NCBI GenBank assembly: GCA_009746045.1 | Contig: RPFO01001284.1 | Span: forward strand, 1 to 64,000 | DNA length: 64,000 nt | From: Mesostigma viride | Taxonomy: Eukaryota; Streptophyta; Mesostigmatophyceae; Mesostigmatales; Mesostigmataceae | Direction: 5' to 3' | Shown: positions 8,833-16,489 of the stretch, one piece after another | Layout of the letters: each line of letters begins with the position of its first letter | Numbering within the stretch: position 1 is the stretch's first letter | The notes under the pieces: model-generated | What the model saw: only the letters and a program-made list of their open reading frames with translations | Databases searched by the model: none | What the model was told of the DNA's origin: nothing | Made by a program: the position numbers and the translations under genes

Positions 8833-9501
8833 TCACATATCCTCATAGGCAGCAGCCAGCAGGCTCTTCTCGGGGCTGTACACAAAGTACGGGGCCTCCG
8901 AAAGGTGTTTTGCGCGGCCCAAATCGATCAGCACTTCGATCAAAGGGTCCGCAGCGCACAAGGGGCACCACATGCCGCGCTTGCCGCTCGTTTCTATGGT
9001 CTGCACAGCGCAATCCACACACACACCGTGGATATGGATATGCTCCTGAGGGTCCTCCCCTCCGCTGGCATCCTGCTGCGGATCCAGCAGGAAATCGGTG
9101 TGCTTCTTGCACACGCCGCAAGTAACAGGCCCCCGCACACTGCCAGCCCTGTTCTGTGCAGGCGGTTCTGCGCGCGCGCTCTTCCCAAAAACGCCCGAAT
9201 CGCAGAGGAAGGCGCCCACCGATGCGGCATTCTCGCAGAAAATCTCGCCGCCCGGCAGCACTTGGATATCGTGCATGTGCGCGTCCCGCTTGTACTTCTC
9301 ATCGAATTCGTGCGTGTTTGCGTGCCCCTGCTTGGTTTTCACAGCCCCCAGGAACTTTGCCACCTTGTCCTCGGTGTCCCGCTGTTTCAGGTACACCTTC
9401 ATGGCGGGGGACTGCTCGCCATTGCCGTTTGCAGGCGGCTGGCGCTTGGCAGGAGGGACATCCGTTGCCGCCATAGCCGGCTTATCGCGGGAGGGCTCCA
9501 T
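8833..9501 (-). CDS. RING-like zinc-binding protein
   Basis: 222 residues from ATG 9501. The N-terminal half is basic and unassigned (KVYLKQRDTEDKVAKFLG). The C-terminal half has CGVCKK near residue ~140, then HIHGVCVDC and MWCPLCAADP, a Cys2-HisCys2-Cys2 arrangement resembling a RING or related treble-clef finger. If it is a RING, the protein may act as an E3 ubiquitin ligase. The CxxCKK start of the domain is shared with the protein at 13500-14684. Its promoter contains a core module at 9547-9575 found in two other genes. The frame is intact; AATAAAG lies just past the stop at ~8814. Confidence 0.55.
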   Translation of the reverse strand: MEPSRDKPAMAATDVPPAKRQPPANGNGEQSPAMKVYLKQRDTEDKVAKFLGAVKTKQGHANTHEFDEKYKRDAHMHDIQVLPGGEIFCENAASVGAFLCDSGVFGKSARAEPPAQNRAGSVRGPVTCGVCKKHTDFLLDPQQDASGGEDPQEHIHIHGVCVDCAVQTIETSGKRGMWCPLCAADPLIEVLIDLGRAKHLSEAPYFVYSPEKSLLAAAYEDM

Positions 9502-9546
9502 TGCAGTGAGAGGAGTTGGTTTTGAGTGGTGCTGGGCGGATTGGGA

Positions 9547-9575
9547 CCCCCAAACGCCCGCCTCCGCGTTTTATC
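9547..9575 (-). promoter_or_regulatory. Core promoter of the RING-like gene
   Basis: On the minus strand GATAAAACGCGGAGGCGGG is followed by CGTTTGGGGG, ~50-75 bases above ATG 9501. The same TAAAA-GCGGAG-CGGGCG-TTTGG order is found at 9871-9900 and 12569-12600. Confidence 0.5.
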
Positions 9576-9616
9576 CCTGCCGAGGCCCGCGCGAAGCGCG
9601 CGACACCCACGACAGT

Positions 9617-9836
9617 CCAATGGGAGTCCGCCGCGTGTCACGCGGGCACGACACGGCGGCATATTCCCACGAATATTCCAAGCGGACCAATGGGACGCTG
9701 CCACGTGGCGGCGGCGCGGCGCTCTCACGGAATATTCATGGGAATATTCCCGGCGCGGCGCCCTTCTAGAAGGCGCGGCGCTCCGCGGATATTCCGTGGG
9801 AATATTCCGTCCCACCAATCCGGACCTGCCACATGG
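9617..9836 (+). promoter_or_regulatory. Upstream promoter elements: three CCAAT/CACGTG units and GAATATTC boxes
   Basis: Three units of CCAATGGGA or CCAATCCGG followed within ~8 bases by a GCCACGTGGC-like box occur at ~9617, ~9687 and ~9817. They are interleaved with GGAATATTCC-type boxes at 9660-9682, 9729-9753 and 9786-9810. The units precede the MYND gene at 9947 and share the intergenic space with the divergent gene at 9501. Confidence 0.5.
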
Positions 9837-9870
9837 CACGGGACTATTGGGCGGGGCGGGGGGGTGCGGG

Positions 9871-9900
9871 CACATAAGCGGAGGCGGGCGAGTTTGGCAG
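9871..9900 (+). promoter_or_regulatory. Core promoter of the MYND gene at 9947
   Basis: ACATAAGCGGAGGCGGGCG followed by AGTTTGG, ~50-75 bases above the ATG. It matches the modules at 9547 and 12569. Confidence 0.5.
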
Positions 9901-9946
9901 CCAAACCACGCCAATCCGCACGAGCACGCACAGACTGTCAGCCGCT

Positions 9947-10741
9947 ATGGATTCCACCCCTCCGATTGCCAATGAGCTCCCTCAGGATCACTCCGACCTG
10001 TTTGCGGAGTTGTGCGGGGGCTGGTACCGCTTGGTGGTGCGCAAGGCCATGGAAAACTCCAGCAATTTGTACAGCTGCGTGAATGAGTGGGAAAAGAAGT
10101 TGAAAACCCCCTTTTGCGTGCTGGTTCGTTTCGACTCCTTTACGGCTCTGGATCGCCAGTTGGAGTTTGAATTCATTGACGTACGCACTGCGATCAGCAG
10201 GAAGTACTGCGTTCGCAGTCAGATCCTGTCCCACATTCGCCCTGAGAGCGAGTTCATGCTTCTGTGCGTCCTCCTTCGCGAGAAGAAGGAGGACGACGGG
10301 TTCATCGACCTGGTTACCAGGATTGGCCTGTCCTTCCGCGTGCCCAAGGACGCGGACAAGATCGTTGCGAGGACGGCGTTTCCCTATACCCGCCCCTGCG
10401 AGAAGGTGGTGATCACAGTGCGCACGCCCATTTTGGACAGCCCCATTGGTCCTTTCCCCGAGTCGGTTCGCGGTTTCTGCGCTGCGCCGGGGTGTGAGAA
10501 GAAGGGCAAGAGAGAGGTGAAGCGCAGGTGCGCCAGCTGCCAGGATGCGCGGTACTGCTCCCGCGAGTGCCAGGTTGCGCACTGGAAGATCCACAAGGCG
10601 GACTGCACTCTGCTCACCCACGTGTGGACTTGCACCTCAGATGTGAAGTTCCCCCTGCGCGGGGACACTCTGCGTGTGAAAGACGATTGCACTGGGTTTG
10701 AGGGCCGCCAGACGCCCTGCCTGCGCATGTACAACCGCTAA
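9947..10741 (+). CDS. MYND zinc-finger protein
   Basis: 264 residues from ATG 9947 (MDSTPPIANELPQDH). Residues 1-180 form an unassigned domain with alternating strands (FCVLVRFDSFTALDRQLEFEF). Residues ~184-225 hold a complete MYND finger: CAAPGCEKKGK, CASCQDARYCSREC, then HWKIHKADC. MYND fingers recruit partner proteins, often chromatin or protein-degradation factors. About 38 residues follow the finger. The frame is intact. Both core and upstream promoter modules of this region are present, and a small palindrome (10774-10790) follows the stop. Confidence 0.7.
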   Translation: MDSTPPIANELPQDHSDLFAELCGGWYRLVVRKAMENSSNLYSCVNEWEKKLKTPFCVLVRFDSFTALDRQLEFEFIDVRTAISRKYCVRSQILSHIRPESEFMLLCVLLREKKEDDGFIDLVTRIGLSFRVPKDADKIVARTAFPYTRPCEKVVITVRTPILDSPIGPFPESVRGFCAAPGCEKKGKREVKRRCASCQDARYCSRECQVAHWKIHKADCTLLTHVWTCTSDVKFPLRGDTLRVKDDCTGFEGRQTPCLRMYNR

Positions 10742-10773
10742 ACAGCCAGGCCTGCGTGCCTGCAAAGGGGTCT

Positions 10774-10790
10774 AGGAATGGCCTATTCCT
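10774..10790 (+). terminator. 3' palindrome of the MYND gene
   Basis: AGGAAT-GGCCT-ATTCCT, 33 bases after the stop, followed by TTATTATTCTTATTGTAATG. Confidence 0.35.
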
Positions 10791-11105
10791 TATTATTCTT
10801 ATTGTAATGAAATGACATTTTCCTTATGTGCATGGGACTTGAACTATTCCAATGAGTCATATAGCAACTAGACCCATCGAGTAACACTGCCTCCTGTAAC
10901 CCACGCCACCATATGCTGCCATCTGTTACCCACACGAATGTCTACTGTCGCTCGTCACCCACGGGATTGTATGCTGGCGCCTGTCACCTATACCATATAT
11001 ACCACGTGGCAGATTGGCATGGCATGGCAAGTAGGTCCGTACGGCAAATGGGGTCACCTTAGGGTTTTGTAGGCGCCTCTAACCCGTCAATTGTTGGGAT
11101 AAATA
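10791..11105. other. Intergenic DNA, no gene seen
   Basis: No coding frame. It contains degenerate relatives of the 29-bp array (GTCACCCACGGGA, GGCGCCTGTCACC at ~10979), one CCACGTGGCAG box (~11010) and a GGGGTCACCTTAGGGTTTTG block (~11050). That last block has a close relative at ~18295, just before the retrotransposon nest. Confidence 0.5.
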
Positions 11106-11109
11106 TATC

Positions 11110-11590
11110 ATGGGACCCTGCCAGGGACCCTGGCGTAGTATCCGCCAATGGGAGGCTGCCACGTGGCACCCTGAGATTCCCATGGGACTGCCTGACCAAT
11201 CGGCGACTGCCACGTGGCACCGGGACCCCTGGGGCCCTGGCCACCCATGGGACCTCCCTGTCCAATGGGACGCTGCCACGTGGCACCCATGGGACTCCCT
11301 GTCAAATCGGTAACCGCCACGTGGCACCGGGGACCCCGAATCTCCGTGGGACCCTGTACTCCCATGATACTCCCTGTCCAATCGGAGCCCGCCACGTGGC
11401 ACCCAGGGACCCTGGCGTCCCATGATACACCCTGTCCAATGGGAACCTGCCACGTGGCACCCATGGGGGTCCCTGGAGTCCCATGGGACATCCTGTCGAA
11501 TGGGTGGCTGCCATGTGGCACCGTGTGAATCTGGAATCCCACGAGACTGGGCTGACCAATCGGGTCATGCCACGTGGCAGACAAGTCACG
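11110..11590 (+). repeat. Array of eight CCAAT plus TGCCACGTGGCA units
   Basis: Eight GCCACGTGGC boxes (near 11157, 11207, 11272, 11314, 11390, 11446, 11508 as CATGTG, and 11566) are spaced 42-76 bases apart. Each is preceded by CCAATGGGA or CCAATCGG and usually by CCATGGGAC. TGCCACGTGGCA is a perfect 12-base palindrome. A TATA-like CTATTTATAGTATG follows at ~11658. No start codon with a real gene follows, and the array lies between two convergent genes, so it is not a simple promoter for either. Confidence 0.7.
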
Positions 11591-11775
11591 TGACAGGCGC
11601 GGGTGGCGGGAAATCCCTATTCTTCGTGGGAATCTGGTACCCCTATAGCTCCATTAGCTATTTATAGTATGCGGTTTAGATTTTTTTTTAAGTGGGGCTC
11701 ATTGTGGGACTCATTGTGAGACAAATTTCAATAGGAATCGAGTCTTATTAAAAGTTATATAAGACAGTCCATGGG

Positions 11776-11801
11776 ATATAGCCTTTTCCAATAGGCTATA
11801 T
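11776..11801 (-). terminator. 3' hairpin of the F-box-like gene A
   Basis: A 9-base stem, ATATAGCCT / AGGCTATAT, with an 8-base loop, 23 bases beyond the stop at 11824. Confidence 0.5.
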
Positions 11802-11823
11802 AAGTTGATCCCTATTTGCCTGT

Positions 11824-12491
11824 TTAAGGCATCACCCGGTTATACGAGGGATGGGTGAAGATACGACTGATCATCCGGTGCTTGTAATCGTTGAAAATGT
11901 CGATGAGAAGGTCGGCCAAACCCGTTGGCACGCCCCCGTTGGCCTCCGTGTCGTCAGCCACCAGTCCCGCGCACAGAACAGTGACCAACTCATCAACGCG
12001 ACGCTCCATCACATTCTCGCGATCCACATCAGGAATGGACGCAAAATAGGCGTCCCTCGCCGCCTTAGTGTGGGGGCCACGGGGACCTTGACAGTTCGGT
12101 TGATCACCTCCACAAAATCAGTGTACGCGTGATCCATCTGCTCCAAACGATCAGCGCGGGTAGTGTACAAGTACCCCTCCGCCTCACGCAAGCGGGGCAC
12201 AGACACCTTGTCATAAATGGCCCTCAGCTGATCAGGCGTCATCTCATACAGGCGGCGGGGTGTCACCTTCTTTATATCGACGAACCACCAATAGGGGTTG
12301 GCATCGCGGAACTCCAGTTCCTCGTCAATCAAATTGCGCACAGCGCGAACCTTTGCCTCCATTATCGCCAGCACGGCCTCCCATTCCTTGTGAGAGGCCT
12401 TGTTCACACCACGCAAGTAGGGCCAGCTGAGCTCTGCCAAACACAAAATTTCGCTTGGCAGATCCTCGAAAGTAGCACCAGCATGGGCCAT
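11824..12491 (-). CDS. F-box-like protein A, frameshifted
   Basis: Start ATG 12491 (MAHAGATFEDLPSEI), ~100 bases below a TATAAAAG box. The N-terminal FEDLPSEILCLAELSWPYL resembles an F-box core (LPxEIL...L..W), which would link a target to an SCF ubiquitin ligase. The frame runs to VEVINRTVKV, then changes at a GGTCCCCG run near 12085. The coding sense resumes with ARDAYFASIPDVDREN and ends at 11824. Gene B at 15154-15787 has the same layout: an LPAEI start, and VESIPQVDKDK aligned to ASIPDVDREN. The two are paralogues. The F-box assignment is tentative; the family is otherwise unknown to me. Confidence 0.5.
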
Positions 12492-12568
12492 TGTGTATTT
12501 TACAGCTGTAAGGATGGCTGTCTGCGTGTGGATGACTGTGTGCCTGGCAGTGTCGGAGGCGAGACCTA

Positions 12569-12600
12569 CCCCCAAACGCCCGTGACTCCGCTTTTATACC
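12569..12600 (-). promoter_or_regulatory. Core promoter of F-box-like gene A
   Basis: On the minus strand GGTATAAAAGCGGAGTCACG leads into GGCGTTTGGGGG, matching modules at 9547 and 9871. Confidence 0.55.
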
Positions 12601-12748
12601 CTCGCGGCCACGGCGTCCCACGATAGTGCCGTGCAAGCGTCGCGCCGGCGCGGCGTCCCACGATAATACCGTTGGAGCGTCGCGCCGGCGCGGCGCTGGT
12701 AATTCTCGTAGGATACCGTGCCACATGGCGCCCAGCCATAGGCTCCCA

Positions 12749-13352
12749 CGAAAAGTTCGTGCTATGCGGATAGCCCGAACTTTTGGGGATAGCCCGAACT
12801 TTTGGAAACCTTGCTAGGGAAAAGTAAAAGTTTCCAGTGGGGATCCCAGCCATTTTGAAAAGTTCGGGCTATGGTTCGGGCTATCGATTTATAGCCCGAA
12901 CCGCCCCCTTTTCCCCTGTGGGCGGTGTGTTGCTATGGGTGGATGCTACTCTTTCTTTTACTCTGTTTCCCAACACATAAAATTTTATGTGTTAGCAATT
13001 GTCATCTATAAATAATCATAGCTAATACCCCTATATTTTATGTGTTAGCAATCCTATCTGTATATACAGGAAATACCCCTATATTTTATGTGTTAGCAAT
13101 CTAAGTAAGAAACACACACATACACTGCACACTGTCCAAATAACCAACTCCCTACCCCATGTACAATGCATGACACCACCGTCCAAGGGGAAAAAGGGTC
13201 CGGTTCGGGCTATAAACTGATAGCCCGAACCATAGCCCGAACTTTTCAAATGGCTGGGATCCCACTGGAAACTTTTACTTTTCCCTAGCAAGGTTTCCAA
13301 AAGTTCGGGCTATCCCCAAAAGTTCGGGCTATCCGCATAGCCCGAACTTTTC
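12749..13352. repeat. Large foldback element, copy 2
   Basis: The arms, about 12749-12921 and 13184-13352, are inverted copies of each other. They share the boxes ATAGCCCGAACTTTT and AACCTTGCTAGGGAAAAG, and a central part with ATTTTATGTGTTAGCAAT repeated in the AT-rich core. Box sequences and layout match copy 1 (6864-7584), though overall sequence differs, so the two belong to one family. No gene in 12600-13499. Confidence 0.68.
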
Positions 13353-13385
13353 GCAAACAAGTCAAGTCCTACGCCTAGTGCATGA

Positions 13386-13428
13386 GTGTTGGATTTGCAT
13401 GCAAAGAGTCTTATTCATTACAAAATAG
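13386..13428 (-). terminator. Shared 3' module, copy 1
   Basis: On the minus strand this reads TGTAATGAATAAGACTC then TTTGCATGCAAATCCAACAC. Nearly the same ~40 bases follow the RING/TRAF-like gene at 18130-18172. A short hairpin AGCCT-CCAT-AGGCT sits at 13454-13467, between this module and the stop at 13500. Confidence 0.45.
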
Positions 13429-13499
13429 AATACCACAAGTCCCTATCAACAGTAGCCTCCATAGGCTTGCATGGGCCAATCAAGTGCCCAGATGACACC

Positions 13500-14684
13500 C
13501 TACGCGAAGAAATAGGGCTTGTTGGACCCCACAACATCGTACAGAAGGAAGCCCCCGGCCTCTGCATTACGCTTGAGACGGTTGTTGGGGCGGCTAAAGC
13601 CCGGGAAAGCGACAGCCTCAGAAACAAGGCTGCAGAACTTGGCGCACTCGTAGCAGACCAAGTCAACGTCTAAAGAACGAGGCCTTGGAGCCACATACAG
13701 GTTCTGCACGTTGATGTCGATGCGCTTCATGCACTTCTGGCACTGCCTGCGAGGCCAGTAAAACTTGTCACTGGAGGGGCCGTCGTGCGTGTTGTCCTGG
13801 GCGCGCTCTGCCATCTTGTGGAGTTCCTCGTTGTACTGGAACACCTCATCGATATGGCCCTTGTACTCCCAATACTGCATGCCGCGAGACATGGCCTTGC
13901 TGATGACCACGTTGTTGTCGACATACTGGGCCAGGAACTCGTTGCGGCAGATCCCACAAACGACGTCGCCAACCACGAGCTTGGCAACACGGAAATGGGA
14001 AGTGGTCTCCAGCATCTGAGGGGTGACCTCCTTCACCACTTCGTGCGCGTGGAGAGCAGGCTTCTTGCACACAGCGCACATGCACTTGGACAGAGGGTAG
14101 CCGGTGGGAGGAGGTGGGAGACGCTTGGGCTCATATTCGTACTTGTAAATCTGCAAGCCCGTGTCAAAATTCTTGACAGTCTCCTGCACCTGCTCCGTGG
14201 GAGGAGAGGGACCTAGTGCATCCACCTTGTCGCTCAGTTCATCCAGAGCGCACCCCCGGCACTGCATCTCCCCGTTCTCCTTCTTGCACACTGCCCTCTC
14301 CGGCACCTTTTTGCAGGTGACGCAATGCACCAGAGGAAACTTGGAATCGCCACTACCATTTGGCCACACATGGCCTGCTGGAGGCCAAATGTCAGAGTCC
14401 TTAAACCGAGGGGCGAATAGCCCAGGGAGAGGAGCAGGCACGTACACAGGCGCAGGCACTGGCGCAGCAGGCACTGGCACTGGCACAATCACAGGCACTG
14501 GCGCTGGCACAGGCGCAGGCACTGGCACAAGCGCAGGAGCTATGGCGGAACAACCAGTCCTAGTTTTTGTGCAGCGAGGATATGGCAATCCATAGATTGG
14601 GAGCCAAGCCCATAGATGGCCCTAGTCTGTGCCCTAGTCTGACGCCTGAACACCGGCCCAGCTGCTGCATCAAGCTGAGACATG
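13500..14684 (-). CDS. CxxC-rich zinc-binding protein, one frameshift
   Basis: The best start is ATG 14684 (MSQLDAAAGPVF), 84 bases below a GGTACAAAGGTC box shared with gene B. The frame changes near 14545. A proline/valine/alanine repeat (~PAPVPV) and an FKDSDIWPPAGHVW segment follow. Then come several zinc-type pairs: VHCVTCKK with CRGCALDE, CMCAVCKK, VVCGICRN, and QCQKCMKR with DLVCYECAKFC. The CVTCKK/CAVCKK blocks resemble the CGVCKK domain of the protein at 8833. The pattern suggests several treble-clef fingers, but no named family is clear. About 390 residues if joined. Confidence 0.5.
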
Positions 14685-14756
14685 GCGGTCTGCTGTTGTT
14701 TTCTGCGCTGGCTATGGCTGTTCTGTGGTGTGATGGTGCATTTGGTAGGCCTGCAC

Positions 14757-14768
14757 GACCTTTGTACC
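14757..14768 (-). promoter_or_regulatory. GGTACAAAGGTC core element
   Basis: Exact 12-base match, in the opposite orientation, to 15065-15076. Both lie 84-89 bases above the ATG of their gene. Confidence 0.45.
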
Positions 14769-14999
14769 TGTGGAAACTGGCCCTCCCACGAGATCTTCAT
14801 CGGACGGCTGGGATCGATCCTCTAGAAGGTTCCATGGCGCGGCGCGGCGCGGCGCGGTAGTGACGTGGCGGAATGCCGTGCCACGGTACTCGGACCAGTA
14901 TCCATGATACTGGTCCGGCCGTACCGGCGCCGCGCCGTATCCGAGATACGCCGTACTATCATGGGAGATCTGAATTGCCGTGGACCGTCCGATCTCTGC

Positions 15000-15076
15000 C
15001 ACGTGGCGGCGTCCCGTGGGAGATCGTCGTGCCACGGAATATTCCGCGAAGATGCCGTGGGGCGGGTACAAAGGTC
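15000..15076 (+). promoter_or_regulatory. Promoter of F-box-like gene B
   Basis: CTGCCACGTGGCGG (~15000), a CGGAATATTCCG palindrome (15033-15048) and GGTACAAAGGTC (15065-15076) precede ATG 15154. These are the three upstream motifs typical of this region. Confidence 0.5.
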
Positions 15077-15153
15077 CGACACCACGTCAAAGTGGGCACT
15101 TCTCGCCTGCTCCAGCATCCCAACAGCACTAGCACCACTACCACAAAGAAGAC

Positions 15154-15787
15154 ATGGCCGCTGCCACTTTTAACAGCCTGCCAGCTGAGATTGTGCACGA
15201 AATCGTGGAGTTGGCATGGCCCCACGGGTGTGGTGTCAGCAAGCAGCTGCAAGTGCCGTGGGACGCTGTCAAAGCTAAGACAGAGCAGCGAATGATGCAG
15301 CTGTTGGATGCTATTGCCACTGAGCTTGAGGGGCGCTTCCTCTCTAAGCGCAGGCAGCCAGGGCCGTTTTGCCACTATACAGGATGGGCCCTGCGCAACT
15401 TTGCCATCGCCATCGCCAAGGCGGTGTGCAGTCCCTTTCCACTTTTGAGAAGAGGATGGACGCCTGCAAGTATGGCGATAGGCGTATGGAGGTGGCAACT
15501 CTGGCCATCGACCTAGAGGTTAAGCTGTCTGACGCGTTTGCGCGATTCCCCGCCTGTGGGATGTGATGAAGGAGTATGTTGAATCCATTCCTCAGGTGGA
15601 TAAGGATAAGACCGCAGAGGAGCATTGCCGTGTGCTCGTGGACCTCGTGAAGGCCGAGTACCACGCCTATCTGCCTGTCAACTTTTCCCCCGCTGCCTGC
15701 GAGAGGGAACTGAGGGTCATGAATGCCACCTGCGACAAGATGTACGACAAGTTCTGTCGCCGCCTGGCCCTGGAGGGGGTTCACTAA
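15154..15787 (+). CDS. F-box-like protein B, doubly frameshifted
   Basis: Starts at ATG 15154 (MAAATFNSLPAEIVHEIVEL), an F-box-like core. Coding sense moves from frame 1 to frame 3 near 15425 (…AIAIAKA to QSLSTFEKRMDACKYG) and to frame 2 near 15545 (IPRLWDVMKEYVESIPQVD). It ends at 15787 (…CRRLALEGVH). Codon content and similarity to gene A continue across both switches. About 210 residues if joined. The TGCCC/GGGCA arms at ~15790-15828 are a weak candidate 3' hairpin. Function unknown; an adaptor for ubiquitin ligase is possible if the F-box call is right. Confidence 0.5.
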
Positions 15788-15839
15788 CTAAGTGCCCCTT
15801 TGGAATAGACAAAGTCCCCTATGGGCATTAAGCCTTATT

Positions 15840-16489
15840 ATGATTTAATGGAAATCCATGACTTTGTCTCTATCTCATGGCGTCTCATAGTACAATTGCA
15901 CTAGGAATCGTAGTACAGACAGTATATAGAAGTAGAAATGCATCAGGTGTACTACAGTAGTACAGATTACTACAAATACGCAACTGCTTGTGTATTGTAG
16001 GATTTCCCACTAGAATCCGTCCAAGTGTCGTGCCATACTGCCACGTGGCAACCTGGACGGTCTGACACGACAGTCCGTACAAGACTGTATCCGTCAGCTG
16101 CCGGTTCGGACGGCCTGCCATGTCAGTACCGTGCCACGTCAGATCTGACAGCGTGCCACGTCAGTCCGCGCCGCGCCGGTTCCGCGCGCGTCGGTTACGA
16201 AGATCTGCCACGACAGTCGGCACACTGTCCCGTCTGACACCTGTCAGAACCGTCAGACTGCCATGACAGTCCGTATCCCTGTCACGTAACTGCCGACGCG
16301 GCGCGACCGTTTCCTTCTAGCGACCGTCCCACGGCATATTCGTGGGAATATTCCCGGAATATGCCGGGAATATGCCGTTCGCCCTCCTCCCCACGAGGCC
16401 AAATGCCCAAACACGACCAAAAATGCAGCCAAACCCTCACGAACCACTCAGAACAGCAGCAGGATACCACTATCAGCAGCTAGCCAGCT
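15840..16489. other. Intergenic and promoter DNA with repeated CACGTG/ACGT and GAATATTC boxes
   Basis: No gene. It holds CTGCCACGTGGCAACC (~16037), several GTGCCACGTCAG boxes (16110-16165) and a cluster CATATTCGTGGGAATATTCC / CGGAATATGCCGGGAATATG at ~16334-16375. These are likely upstream elements for the gene at 16490. Confidence 0.45.

Noticed and set aside
11079-11589. Minus-strand frames with repeated SWD/GATW peptides
   Set aside because: They are translations of the CCAAT/CACGTG array.
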